64,000 nt of DNA, taken from positions 124,001-188,000 of the forward strand of contig NW_026042397.1 in assembly GCF_023856365.1 (NCBI RefSeq). The letters are read 5' to 3'. The notes beneath the pieces are model-generated. The model had not been told where the DNA came from and did no database searches. It saw nothing but the letters and a program-made list of their open reading frames with translations. This stretch comes from Brienomyrus brachyistius. Its lineage: Eukaryota > Chordata > Actinopteri > Osteoglossiformes > Mormyridae. Every line of letters starts with the position of its first letter. The first letter of the stretch is position 1. Shown piece by piece: positions 1 through 11,908 of the stretch. Position numbers and translations under genes: made by a program.

Positions 1-520
1 CGGGAATCTGCTGGAACATGACATTGTCACGTTTCAGGTCATCCACAGGGGTCAGGGTCCATTTCAGAGGTATTCTGTGTTCTGTTTACATGTACGTTAG
101 TTAGGATCAGAATTTTATCCTTTGACCAACATGGATCAAGTTGCTATTATTTCTTTGAATATAAACTAATAAAGTAACCAGTAACACATTGATAATTAAT
201 AAGTGAGTTATAAACACTGTCTACATTCTGCGCCACCTGTTCTGCTTTGAGCCAATCACAATTACTGCTGACCAGATGGAAGATCTTTTCAGCATTCATC
301 TGTCTCCAGAAGGTAGCAACAAGAGAGTTGCTGAGGAAATAGACTCTCCAGAAGGTAATGACCATCTCCAGGATGCAGAAGGTACTTTAATTGACCGTAT
401 AGTGTAGAAGTAAATGTTGTTTTTGTAAAACAAAATATACCTGTATAACAAAAAACACTGTAGCTAAAGTTAAATCCTCTTACTGGACAATCACCTATTT
501 TAAATCGCTCTTCAGTTTTA

Positions 521-866
521 TCCGTTTTCCAAACCTCTTATCCTTCTGGGTCACGGGGGTCGGGAGCCCATCCCAGAAGCAATGGGCACGAGGCAGGGAA
601 CAACCCTGAATGGGGTCAAGCCCATTGCAGGGCACACTCACACACCATTCACTCACACATGCACACTTACGGGCAATTTAGCAACTCCAATTAGTCTCAG
701 CATGTTTTTAGACTGTGGGGGAGAACCGGAAAACCCAGAGGAAACCGCACGACGACATGGGGAGAACATGCAAACTCCACACACATCTGACCCAGGCGGA
801 GACTTGAACCCGGGTCGCAGAGGTGTGAGGCAACAGTGCTAACCACTGCACCAGCATGTCGCCCCA
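521..866 (-). mobile_element. tRNA-derived SINE (left arm, outer copy)
   Basis: The element reads on the minus strand. Near 866 it has the 5' tRNA-like head with A-box (GTGCAGTGGTTAGCAC type) and B-box (GGGTTCAAGTC type) polymerase III promoter elements. A body follows that is shared with the copies at 7,267, 51,071 and 61,584, and the element ends at ~521 in a short degenerate 3' tail. The open frames inside it are shadows of this repeat. No clear target duplication is seen. The mirror copy is at 46,129-46,474. Confidence 0.9.
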
Positions 867-869
867 TCC

Positions 870-3800
870 TATTAAGCTTATTGTTCAGAATTAAAAATGG
901 GGTTATTAAGAAAGAGTAGCCTCCTATAAAATAGCCCAGCACTCCTCCCTCCAGGCCAAGAATATTTTCTTTATGGTCCAGTTCAAAATAATGTCATCTG
1001 CAGAAATACGGAGCACATGTAATTTATCTGTATTTTAGATGGTAGACGAGTGGCTGGGTGACGTCGTGGCTGGATGACTTGCAGTGTAGCTTGTTATCTG
1101 TGCGTTCTGGGCAGGCTGCTGACTTCTGATTACTTTTGGCATTTGGTTCAATGTTACGTCATTTCCAGGTGTGTCGGTGCCCAGTATGAAGCTAATCGCC
1201 GCATTATAGTTATGAAAAGAAGACAGAATAGCAAAGAAATTGAGGCAGAATTAATTCAACAAAGTATTAAAAATATTACTCAAGTAGATGAATCGCTTCT
1301 TGAGACTGAAGGCGACTGTATTTGCATGAACGAGCGTCGAAAAGAAATGCATTATTGTCGCGTTTAAATGAAATAGTAGTAAGTGTCACATTTGCGACGT
1401 ATTACAGGAGGATGTTAATCTTAACTTTGACTGTAAAATATCATAATAAACAAGAAATGTGAGTTTTTAGTCTGCTTAAACAAGACTACCGATGTTACAG
1501 CGAGCGGACGCTGCTGCCGCGCAGGAGAAGCGAAGCGACATTGCCTTTAAAATGAGAGATTACATTCCGTGGCAGGAGGACAGTTTACAGCACGACACCG
1601 GCATTAGGCAGCAGGATGGGTGGGTTAGGTGATCTCCCAGACTGAAAGGGATTCTGGGGACTCAGGGGACAGTGTCGCCCTGAGGGACTGAGGGCCACGT
1701 CAGAGGGGGCCTGCTGTAGAGGGGCCCAGACAAGGGATGGCTGATGTAGAGGAGCCAGGTGTGGAGGTGCCACATATTGAGGAACCCTGGTGATCACACT
1801 ACAGGGGGCCAAATGTTGGTGGGCCAAGAGGAAGTGGCTGGGGAGTAGAAAGCATAGATGTCTTGGAGGTGGGTAGACTACAGAGATTTATGCACCCCGG
1901 GATTCCCTCAAGTGCCTCTCAGATCTAGGATGGCCAATACTCGGTCCTCCCCAGGAGTGAGAGGATGCAGACTGGCTCCCCCCAGCTCTCCTCACCGGCT
2001 CCCTCCAAAGAGCTGTAGCCCTCCTTTTGGTGATGCCGACATCGTCCCTGCACTTCCCCCTCACACCCTCTGCCATGCGGCAGCAGACATGGCCCACAGA
2101 ATGTATCAATTTTCTTTGATCTCTTGCTATATATTTTCCTGACATATATTTGTCTTTTGCCAATGTGCATTATGATATAGGAAACGTACCCCAGAGCAGG
2201 ACTTTAGACTAAACCATTTTCAGTAAGGATAGGTGTGCTTGGGGTGAAAACACTTTAAATGAACTGTTGAGATTGATTCATTTTATCTGTACTTTTTTGA
2301 ATATGAAGAATTATTTTATATAATATTTTTCCCTATTTTAATGCTAGAGGGAGCCCCCCCCCCAAATTTATGCCTGACCCACAAACCCACACACTGTCCA
2401 CAGATGAGAACAGCGCAGACCCTGCACAGTCAGGTTTGGCAACTCCTTCCAATTTTATAGCCCAAACCAGGAGTAAAAGATGCAGAAAATCAGACCCTTC
2501 ATAGAAAAATTTATGTTCAACGACACTCCATAATGCTGCTTAAAATGAAGCAATGCATGCACAAGTTAAAGCTCTTTTCGTTTTAATGAATGAGGAAAGA
2601 AATAGTTTTGGATAAAGAAATGAATTAGTCTTATTTTTTTCATGTGAGCATCCTCCTGCAGCATTGAAATCCGGTAAAGTGGCTGATGGATGGACTTGTA
2701 TTAAATTTGGGAGGGTCTGAATGAAGCTCATTACCCCAAATTTTCTTAAATTGGCTTATATATTTACAACATGGTGACTGCAACAATAATACACTCACGA
2801 CTGTGGTGTTCTACCTAGAGCACCACTAGAGGGAGCTCACACATTCTGTCGTACTTGCCACAGTAACAACAGTGATGTATAGGAACAGAGTTAGAAGCCG
2901 GTAATTTATATATAAAAAATGTCATTTCATTAATCTGACTGGGTAGGTCCAGCTGTCAATCCCACCCAGGCCTATCCACAGCTCCGCCTCTGCGTCAGTC
3001 CATCTCTTTGCAGTCCAAGTTGTACATCTACCAAACTTGGCAACAAATTGAGAACCGTTCTGTTTCGGTGGTTGTATTTAAGGAATGTCACATTAGTAAA
3101 CATCTGGACATCTGAAATGGGCAGAGACAAAATCGGCAGTACAGGCAGTCCAATGTCTTTGAAACTCCTTTTTCCTTCAGCACCCTCTTACTGCAAAACC
3201 TCAATCCAAAGTTCTCCATGTTGTTCATCTCTGTGAAACTGCAACAGGAGAGCTCTCTCCACTGGTGTTCTAATTCACCAAGGGAACAGGAAAGGCCCTC
3301 TTTTGGTAGACTGCCTACTGCAGGCTCTCTTTCCCGGGGATGAATCATCTCCAGCTTACTCAAGTGACTCTGGAAGTCGCATTAGATACTGTGTCCGGAA
3401 GCAGTCCATGCTGCGCTTAGGAATGATGTCTCTTCTAGTGTAGAACTGACTGTGGAATTTACTGTAAATTCCTAGCAAAAAAAAAGCTGCCAGAAAAGTA
3501 TTGCAAAATTGCTGTTAATCACTGTAAAACCCCCAGCTCCATGGGTGTCCCTACAGGTGGCTGCCCTTTGCTGCCAGGTTTGCTGTTACCTTTGTCTGTG
3601 CCCGTGTGTCAAGTAGAGCAAGATGGGGTAGGTGAAAAGAGAATTTCCCCAAGGGGAGTAACAAAGCATCTTCATTTCATTTAGAAAATAATTACAAAAT
3701 GTCTTTTACAGGTTTTGTCCTATGTAAATTACAGCAATTGTCTTTTTTAAACAGAAAAATAACAATTAACTGTAATCTAGTTTAAAATATTATATTGTAT

Positions 3801-5325
3801 TCTATTCAAAATATAGAAGTTACCTAGCAACTGGAATTGGCAATAAATGCTATTAATACTCCACAATACTGAATGTTGTTGTAGAATGCTTTCCAAGTTA
3901 ATTTTTGTATTTTACATTTGCAGCTATGCAATCTATGCATATTGTTAAGTGGTTTAAATGAGACTAAGACGAAAATGACAGCCTGAGACAGAGACCCACA
4001 CAGAACAAACTCACATTAACTGGAATGACATTAACTTGAAAATTTCAGGATAATCTTCACACCCGTTAACCACTTGATGGAATTCAACTTAGTCAGAGTT
4101 GCAACAAAGTCAAGTATTTTTAAAACTGACCATATTCTAGGCTTAAAGGCCCAATTTGAAATCAGGACTGGACATAGAAATCTATTCAGAACAACATTAC
4201 ATTGTTAGAATAATGTTATATTTTTTGCTGGTCTGTGTTAATGTAATGCAACAACTCTGGTCTAATACCTCCCTGTCACTTTAATGCTGGATGTGTGTGC
4301 AATTTATAACAAGTTAGGCAAGCCACGGATTCAACCATTAAACTGCATTTTCATTCCACATTTTTTGACAGTTCTGTCCAAAATCATATTCCACCAAATC
4401 AGCCGTTACAAATTCCAATAACTTCAACCTTCAAATGTATTAAAGTTGATCTTTTTCAGTGTGTTCCTAAATCTTACGGTATAAGCAAAAGGTATAAATA
4501 AAAGATTAAGAACAATTTCCATTTGAATAGTGGAGAAGAGTCCTCATCTTTTGTACATGTCTCATGCTCAGAGTCCATCAATCGCCTGAGGAGAGAGGAG
4601 ACGTGAGGATTGACTGAGTTGTTCTTCTCAGGCATCGTCCCACTTCTTTGGCTTGCAGTCTTCATGCTGCTGGTTGGATTGATTCCAATGAAACAGTTTA
4701 AACCGCAAAATCACATTAATAAAACTTACGCTGACCCTCACTGAAGCGGCCTGGTATCTGTTTCATACCTCACTTTACAACACACAGGACTTTTTTTTTT
4801 TAATTTAAAGGCACAAGTTATTTTACGTCATGGCCAACCCACGTTTGCTAGTTTAATGGCAGAAAAATAGTCAAAGCCAGGCGCCTGGTCCACAAGGGTG
4901 TACTCAGTCACTGCTGTTTTTATGGTGTAAACATGCTATAAACTAATTTTTTCAAACATTTTCTTTAAGAGCTAGGGGCGCTAGGTGGATTGCTATTATA
5001 ATGATGGATTTGCCAGGCAGAAGAAAAGAATGCTTCTCTGCAGAGATACAAAAAATCTGCTTGTGCACAATGTGAAAGCGTGCGAGCAGACCATCTACAA
5101 CAGCAGCAGGATTACACCAAAGTAGAGGTCTGCATTCCTGTGGAACCCACGGCAATAAAGTGCAGTGCAGGACAAACTTTCATTTTTGAATGCAGGAGCA
5201 GGAGGGAAGTGACTGATATGTTCGCAGGGAAAAAGAATGAAACAAGTGTTTTTTGTTATCAAACAATTTTTTATTTGCGTGAGTAAATACAAAATTACAC
5301 AACAAAGTATAGCACGTTATCACAA
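870..5325. other. No recognised gene; unassigned repeat-like DNA
   Basis: About 4.4 kb with only short frames under 100 codons. A plus frame at 1,074-1,367 ends in a charged stretch (KRRQNSKEIEAEL) but matches nothing I recognise. The 1,600-2,150 stretch is GC-richer, with overlapping frames on both strands and no retroelement motif I can name. A C-run lies at ~2,356-2,365. Around 2,311-2,330 the two arms differ in a small cluster of changes rather than at isolated sites. Nothing here supports a function. Confidence 0.5.
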
Positions 5326-5329
5326 CATT

Positions 5330-5500
5330 ACATTGTCTGAAAGCACTTTACAGCATCCCCACCCAAAGCCCCCAGTGAGTAAGCCATAGGCGACAGTGGC
5401 AAGGAAAAACTCCCTAGAAGGAAGAAACCTTGGGAGGCACCAGACTCAAAGGGGAAGCCCAAACCTCCAGGGGCCGGCAGGGAGAGTCAAAAACACACAC
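5330..5500. repeat. Dispersed fish repeat (GGCAAGGAAAAACTCCC type)
   Basis: The segment contains the block GGCGACAGTGGCAAGGAAAA followed by a CTCCCTAGAAGGAAGAAACC block. I recall this pattern as a common dispersed repeat in fish genomes, but I cannot name its family. It lacks a coding frame. The mirror copy is at ~41,494-41,664. Confidence 0.55.
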
Positions 5501-5787
5501 ACCAGATAACTGCAACAGGTTCTTCTACATATCCTATACAGGGGCATGGTACAGTGATGCAGTGGTTAAAACTGTTAACTCACACCTCTGGGGACATTCA
5601 TCCATTTTCTGAAACCGCTTCTCCTGTTCAGCGTTGCTCCAGCTGACAGCTTAAGCAATTCATCTGTATCTGAATGAGGAAAAACAACATACAGGCAATA
5701 CAATGGAGCTGTCAGTCACTCCTGGCACATGGAATACAGTTCTGCACTGACACCTCCGCAATGAACAATTGCATTATAGCATAGGAA

Positions 5788-6310
5788 ACTAGTTAACTTT
5801 CACATAAAATTTAGATATAATCAAAACAGAAGCCTGGAACAATTTTAAATTTTACTAAATGGCAATATACTGATTTTAGTCACCAAACAAACTTTACAGG
5901 ACTTGCTTCACTACTTTTATTCGTGTTTCTTACAATACATCTGCCCTCTCCTGGTCTGGTGGAATATCATTGCTGTAGGCAGCACCGAGCGAAACCACCC
6001 GCATCCGCAGTAGAATGCAACATGAAAGCGCACGCGGAAAAGTGAAATATCACCTAGACTTTGCGGCACAGGAAACTAGCCGACTTGCACATGAAATTTA
6101 AATTTAACCAACACAGCACCCCACAACAATGTTCACTTTATTTAAAAGAAATGAACTAATTTACTCACTAGCAAGCGCAATAATGTACTTAAACGCGGAA
6201 AAGTTAAATGTCAACTACACTTTGCGCATAAAATTTAAATATAATTAACATAGTAGCCCGGAACAAAATCACTTTATTTAAAAGCAATATACTGACTTTA
6301 CTCATCAAAC
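5788..6310. repeat. Three degenerate direct-repeat units
   Basis: A ~90 bp unit recurs at about 5,788, 6,081 and 6,217. Each copy reads roughly as a CACATAAAATTTA-like start, an AACA..AGC..GGAACAA middle, a TTTAAAAG/ACTTTATTTAAAAG block and a TACTGA..TTA.TCA end. Spacings are ~293 and ~136 bp. The units are diverged from each other, while the arm copy (~40,684-41,206) preserves all three. No coding potential is evident. They could be subrepeats of an unrecognised element. Confidence 0.6.
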
Positions 6311-7266
6311 ATATTTTAATATACATGCAAATTTGACAAATACTAAATAATAAGATAAATTATCCGATAAAATGGGAGCAGAATGGCAACCCACCTTGGT
6401 GCAGAAAACAAGTGAAGCCGCGTCTTTCAAACCGGCAGCGTCCCACGTGCCGAGGAGTCAAATGTAATCAAGCAACACGGCCCACACAATTAAATAATAA
6501 CATCATAATAATTATAGCTCTTTTATAATTATTCTATACATTATTCTATAATTAGATGAACAGACTTTTATAAGTTAAGTTGTACACCGAGAACAGTATA
6601 CAACAGCATAAGCATATAACCCTTAAAGGTTTATTAATTAAAAATAACACATTCATCCTGCTTAACATAAAACAATGACTTAAAGAGACTTAATTGTGAA
6701 ATGAACGCTACTGTCCGAGGGTATTTATCTCCACAAATTGCTATGGAACATAATGTCTTAAATACTCAGATTTTCAGAATGACAGAATCTTAACATTTTA
6801 AATTTTGTTTTGCGATACCGATACGTAGTGATATTGGTATGTGGAACAACGTTAAACTGTAGTTAGATTAAGTGCGTATTCACAATTTACCCGTTTGCCT
6901 TTTATCGTGACTGAGCACGATCCCCCACCCCAGCTGGTCTGCATTCCCCACATTGCAATTAACGATCCAGACCTCAGCGCTTTTGTTACCGTGGGACTTT
7001 GTTGCGTTGAAGAAAACATTAAAATGAAGTCTGAGGAATGTTACATGACACAGCTAAAATGCAAAAACTCTCTCTGGTGTAATTCACTGCATAAAACCAA
7101 TAGTCTTAAGTGTGGCGCCTTCTTCATAACACTCCCTGACTTTTGTATTCGTGACCATGAGATACGGTGGCCTTTTCTTCCTTCATTTGACTAGTGTTCC
7201 TCCCTTTCCTCCCAGCCTTGGTTGGTGGTTCAGGCAGCATCACCTTCTTTTAATAGACCCAGGTGT

Positions 7267-7623
7267 ATCCATCCATCCATTTTCCAAACCACTAATCATA
7301 CTGGGTCGTGGGGGGTCCGGAGCCTATCCCAGAAGCAATGGGCACGAGGCAGGGAACAACCCAGGATGGGGGGCCGGCCCATTGCAGGGCACACTCACAC
7401 ACCATTCACTCACACATGCACACCTAGGGGCAATTTAGCAACTCCAATTAGCCTCAGCATGTTTTTGGACTGTGGGGGGGAAACCGGAGTACCCGGAGAA
7501 AACCCCACGACGATATGGAGAGAACATGCAAACTCTGCACACATGTGACCCAGGCGGAGACTCGAACCCGGGTCCCAGAGGTGTGAGGCGACAGTGCTAA
7601 CCACTGCACCACCATGCCGCCCC
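7267..7623 (-). mobile_element. tRNA-derived SINE (left arm, inner copy)
   Basis: This is a near full-length minus-strand SINE. The tRNA-like head with A and B boxes lies near 7,560-7,620. The 3' end is (ATCC)n at 7,267-7,280, which is the complement of a GGAT tail. The long plus-strand frame 7,222-7,548 and the minus frame 7,410-7,625 are shadows of it. The mirror is 39,371-39,727. Confidence 0.92.
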
Positions 7624-7648
7624 ATTTATAATGATGTAAATTTAAAAA

Positions 7649-7652
<4 letters not shown>

Positions 7653-7738
<86 letters not shown>
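7653..7738. repeat. (AT)n microsatellite, ~43 units
   Basis: An uninterrupted AT dinucleotide tract next to the SINE head. It generates a spurious frame of alternating Tyr-Ile. The mirror tract (39,254-39,342) is about 89 bp, so the arms differ by only about one repeat unit. Confidence 0.98.
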
Positions 7739-7740
<2 letters not shown>

Positions 7741-8070
7741 TTAAAAACAAAATATAATCCTGATTTAATGTATCCCTTCTGCTCTTAAAAAAAAGCACAA
7801 TATGTCTGAAAGACAAATATGTCTATTACTCTACATGTTTTAATAATTTTGTTAATATTACCTAATTTGCTTATCTTTTTTTCTGTAATCACTCTGCATT
7901 AAAGCAATTTTTAAAACTAGCTGTGATACTGATGATTCTGTTGTTATTCTGACTGTTGTTGCCCTGGTGCCTTAGGATACGTCTGTCTAAACATAATTGA
8001 GAGGATGGATGCATTATTCTATGGAGGCCTCTGAAGAGAATAAATGATCCCAATATTATATTGAGAGAGA

Positions 8071-8185
8071 TGGTTAAATCAGAGCTGGATAAGATTTTAA
8101 CAACTCTGAGCTATTAGTTAAGTTCTTCCCAAACGAGCTTGATGGGCCGAATGGGCTCCTCTAATTTGTAAATTTCTTATGTTCT
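8071..8185 (+). mobile_element. 3' tail of a CR1-type LINE
   Basis: The last coding remnant (SELDKI-like) is followed by the family's typical 3' end, with the GATGGGCCGAATGGGCTCCT block and the terminal TTTGTAAATTTCTTATGTTCT sequence. The same ending closes the longer CR1 piece at 11,909-12,599 on the opposite strand. This copy is heavily 5' truncated. The mirror is 38,808-38,922. Confidence 0.8.
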
Positions 8186-8193
8186 AAGATATA

Positions 8194-8664
8194 CAGTACT
8201 GTGCAAAAGTCTTAGGCAGTCCAAAGAAATGTTTAAAGCTGTTTATCTGGGTAGCAAGTGTACTTTGGCTTAGAACAAATAACACAATTTAACATTAGAA
8301 CGTGTAAATTAAGAGGAACACAATAAAAACTATTAATAATTTCTTCTCTTTTCTAAAAAGATACTGATATCTAGTCGGATGGCTAGATGAACACCGCTTC
8401 AGTTCCCAAACTTCTCCTCAGGGGCACCTCAGCCGTTCCATGATTTTGACAGATTGACTAGCTGTATGAGGTGTGCTAGTGGCCAAGTCAAAAAATACAT
8501 GGCTGCACTGGACGGTCGCTACAAATACTAGGATGATGTTAGCAGAGGTTCTGAAATGGCTAAGCTGAGACACTTTGACAGGCATAATATCATAGTTTTA
8601 CACCAACACGAGGACAATCTAAACATCGTTTTCTTTGCCTGCCTAAGATTTTTGCACAGTGCTG
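8194..8664. mobile_element. Tc1/mariner-type non-autonomous element (MITE)
   Basis: A 471 bp element bounded by imperfect terminal inverted repeats that begin CAGTACTGTGCAAAAG on the left and CAGCACTGTGCAAAAA on the right (reverse complement). A TA dinucleotide flanks each end (8,192-8,193 and 8,665-8,666), as expected for Tc1/mariner integration. The interior holds only short degenerate frames, so it depends on a transposase supplied elsewhere. The mirror is 38,328-38,798. Confidence 0.88.
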
Positions 8665-8666
8665 TA

Positions 8667-9430
8667 CATGGAAGTCTCAATTCAACCCTATCCTTTCCTA
8701 AGTGCCATACTTCTGTTGAAAAAAGAAAATTACAGATTGGAAACCTTTTAATAAAGAAACTGTGATAGAAAATTCTTGATTATGCTAATCAGTAATCAAT
8801 AATGGAATATAGATGATTATGCAAAATGCATTACCTAATCAGTAATTAACAATTGAGTTTACAATGTGTTGTTGATTTACACATAGTGGTTGAAACAATG
8901 TAATTTACTTGTCATTAATTGAATGTATCAAACAAGAATGCAAATCTGCTTAAGTAAGAAATTTCTATTTTCTATAGAGGAACTAACATGTTTGCCATAT
9001 ATTGCTTGTTCAGCAAGAGGCCCAGGTCAAAGCAAAGGCATGACCTGAGAAGTAAGCTGTTGCAGAAGATATTATAAAATGAATGCATGGTATTGGATAA
9101 TATAAAATGTAGAAAAAGAGAACAACGAGTCCTAGAATAATATAGCAAAAGGAAAAGTCCCAAATAGATAGACTTGTTCTAAGCTGATAGGTGGACCTTG
9201 AAAACGTAGAAGAAACTGGTATCTCCAAATGGCCAAACTTTCTTTGAACTGCCTGGACCTTGAAAGGCAGAAGTAACTGGAACGTCCAAAAATCCGATTT
9301 GTCCTTGATTTGTCAGATGACTGTCGCATTTTAGGCCATAAAAGATGTATGCATTTGTTGCTCGGGGAGCAGAACACAAGACGCATGCTTGCTGAGTGTC
9401 TGTTCCCTGTGAGCTCATCAAATAATAAAG
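8667..9430. other. AT-rich stretch without recognised features
   Basis: It contains short repeats such as TAATCAGTAAT at ~8,789 and ~8,837 and no convincing frame. It may be the 3' untranslated part or flank of the L1 piece that follows on the minus strand. Confidence 0.4.
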
Positions 9431-10395
9431 TTCTGTCAAACACTTAAACATCGGACTTCGAGAAATTTCTTCCACAAAACACTCTGTTCTCGTTAACAAT
9501 TTTTCAGTTATAAATTCCATATTATACACTTTCTTTCCTCTTTCTTTCCATTGTACTGTCGTGGGTGTCTGGGGTTTTAGCCAGGAGATCGTTATCATCC
9601 TCCTGGCAATTACAAGAAGAACTCTCTGTAATACAACCTTATTTTCATGCACTATATTCTGTGGCATAATTCTTAGTATGAAACGAGCTGGTTCAAGTGG
9701 TAATTTTATGTTCAAACATTTTTTTTATCTCTTCCTGTATATTTTGCCAGTACTCTGACAGTTTTGGACAATCCCAAAAAATGTGGGTGTGGTCTCCTAC
9801 CAGGTCACAACCCCTCCAATAAACCCCTGATTAGAGGTGTTGCCAAACGTAGAGGTGAGAAGGGGAGTCTTAAAGTATCTCATCTTAACTTTCCAATCAA
9901 ATTCCCTCCATGTAGGACTGTTTGTTATTCTGTGTCCTTCTTTACATGAATGAGTCCAATCTTCATCGTTAATGATAGTATTCATCTCTAGTTCCCATTT
10001 CTCTTTATTAACACTGTTGACTCTTTTTGTAATATTTTATAAATATATGATATAATGTTCTTTTAACCAATCCTTTAATTGTTAATATAAACAATATATT
10101 TGTTGACTGTAGGTATCTAAAACAGTTGGGCACTGGGAGGCCACATTTGTTTCTAAGATGTTCGAAGGACATTAGATCTCCTCCATTACACAACTGATCC
10201 AACTGGTTAAACCCTTTTCTCCCCATGTCTTAAACCCTGTATCTAATTTAGATGGTAGAAAATCAACATCATGTGCAATTTTTATTTTTGATGAAGGGCG
10301 TCCCAGCCTCTCTCTCACTTTTCAGAGTGTTTCCTATCCAAATGTTATTGATTTTATTTACTTTCCATGTATCTTGATTAAAAATAATTGCTATG

Positions 10396-10684
10396 TGTCA
10401 CGCTGGCTCTCCGGGGTTAAAGCGGGCGAGCAGGCGAGCGGGCAGGAAACAAGCGAGGTAGCCAGAACTCAGGGAAAATGGGGGATTTATTTAAGGGAAC
10501 TGGGGAAGGAGACATCAGACACTGACTAACATCAATGACAGACAAGGGGTTAATGCAAAACAGGGACTTAAATACACGGAACAAGGCAGCAGGAAACAAG
10601 ACACGACTGGGCACAATCAGGGAATCACACGTGGGTAATTAGGGGGCGTGGCACACACGAGGAGCGGACGGAGCGGGCGTCACA
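10396..10684 (-). mobile_element. Solo LTR (Ty3-like) inserted in the L1 piece
   Basis: A 289 bp element that starts TG and ends CA, with short terminal inverted repeats (TGT[C/G]ACGC). In the minus sense it has a TATTTAAG box and an AATAAA signal, as in a U3-R-U5. In the mirror copy (36,308-36,596) the 5-bp duplication CATAG flanks it. Homologous to the neighbour at 10,977-11,255 but in opposite orientation. Confidence 0.8.
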
Positions 10685-10976
10685 CTATGTCAAGCGGCAA
10701 ATTTGGGCAGATTGTTCTGTTCCCACCCACTGACCCTCCCTGTCCTGGGTTATCCATACCACTACTGACATAAGTTGGGCTGCCAAGTAATAATTTTTTA
10801 AATTAGGTAAGTCCAGACCCTCATTCTCTTTTGGGTTTAATAGTCTTTTCAGTTCAATCCTGGGTCTTTTGTTTTGCCAGGTAAATTTGGATAACCATTT
10901 ATTGAGCGTTTTGAATGTGGATATAGGGACCCCTATGGGCAGGGACTGGAACATAAAGAGAAGCCTAGGTAGTATG

Positions 10977-11255
10977 TGTCATGATCCGGCTCGTCGGCTC
11001 CTCGTGTGCCCCCTGATTACCCGCGTGTGCTTCCCTGATTGTTTCCAGCCTTGTCTGATTACTTTGCTTAGTCTTGTCCTGTTTTAAGTCCTGGTCTTGC
11101 CAGTTACCCTTGTCTGTCATTGTGGATTGTTGTTAGTCCCTGTCAAATTTTCCCGAAACCTCGTCCACTTAATAAATCCCCTTTATTCCCCGTACCTTGC
11201 CTGCCTTGCCAGTTTCCGGCACGATCGCCGCTACAGATATTTCCTGATCGTGACA
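10977..11255 (+). mobile_element. Second solo LTR (Ty3-like) inserted in the L1 piece
   Basis: A 279 bp element running TGTCATGATC to GATCGTGACA, with an AATAAATCCCC polyadenylation-type block in the plus sense. In the mirror copy (35,737-36,015) the flanking duplication is CATAC. Removing both LTRs brings the two halves of the L1 frame together, so both are later insertions. Confidence 0.8.
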
Positions 11256-11908
11256 GTATGTTCATTCTAATGCTCTCCACTCTACCCAATAAGGATAGAG
11301 GGAGGATTTCCCATCTTTGGAGATAATTCTTTATTTCACATAGTAATTTACCATAATTAGTCTTGTATAAGTATGATATACCAGGATCCCTAGGTATCTA
11401 AAGCCATAACTGTGGAATCGAAACTTAATATTTGAGAGCTTTAATGCAAAAACATTCTCTGTAGTATAAGTGTGGGTAGGTTACTGTAAAATTTGGACGA
11501 ATCTTAAACTTAAAGCAACAGTAAGGTGTAGCGATCAGGGAGTTCAGTATAGGACTAAACATGCAAGGGAAGAAGTAGATAATTAGTGAAACTTTTGACT
11601 GGACTGGAGATCTGAGGAGTCATCTAAAGATATATGACACAGCAGATATTTTTGTCTGCTTTTCAGATGGTTGACGTGACATATTTTCCGACGTGCGCTC
11701 TCTGTCCGCTGGTGGGAGTGTGCTCACCTGTCTGCATCGGGGCGGAAGTCCGCCATGCGCAATACAGAGAGCAGAGGAGAATAGTAAATGAGCGACCGTG
11801 TAGAGACAAAAATGACAAGCTTTTGTGTAAATAAGATAAATAGCATAAGGCTATTTAGTTTGTTTAAGAAAAGGACAACGTATAGACTTATTCTATAGGA
11901 AAAGTAAC

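Larger units (their letters stand above)
9440..11550 (-). pseudogene. L1-type LINE, ORF2 C-terminal piece, broken
   Basis: Minus-strand reading gives L1 ORF2 sequence beyond the reverse transcriptase palm. A YLGI-type motif lies near 11,390. A thumb/C-terminal stretch follows at ~10,685-10,954 (SLPIGVP, WQNKRPRIELKRL, GLDLPNLKNYYLAAQL), and the extreme C terminus is at ~9,440-9,700 (ARRMITISWLKP). Two solo LTRs interrupt it (10,396-10,684 and 10,977-11,255). Stops and frameshifts also occur, and the endonuclease and RT catalytic domains are absent. The mirror is ~35,440-37,552, plus strand. Confidence 0.85.

Noticed and set aside
582..942. Frames inside SINE copies (also 7,222-7,625, 51,058-51,351, 61,653-61,907)
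   Set aside because: They recur wherever the SINE occurs, on both strands, and reflect its sequence and not a protein.
3088..3363. Minus-strand 91-codon Cys-rich frame as a possible secreted peptide
   Set aside because: No signal peptide, no splice context and no known family. It is one of several overlapping short frames.
7454..7816. A 120-codon frame with a long Tyr-Ile repeat
   Set aside because: It is the translation of the (AT)n microsatellite and the SINE next to it.
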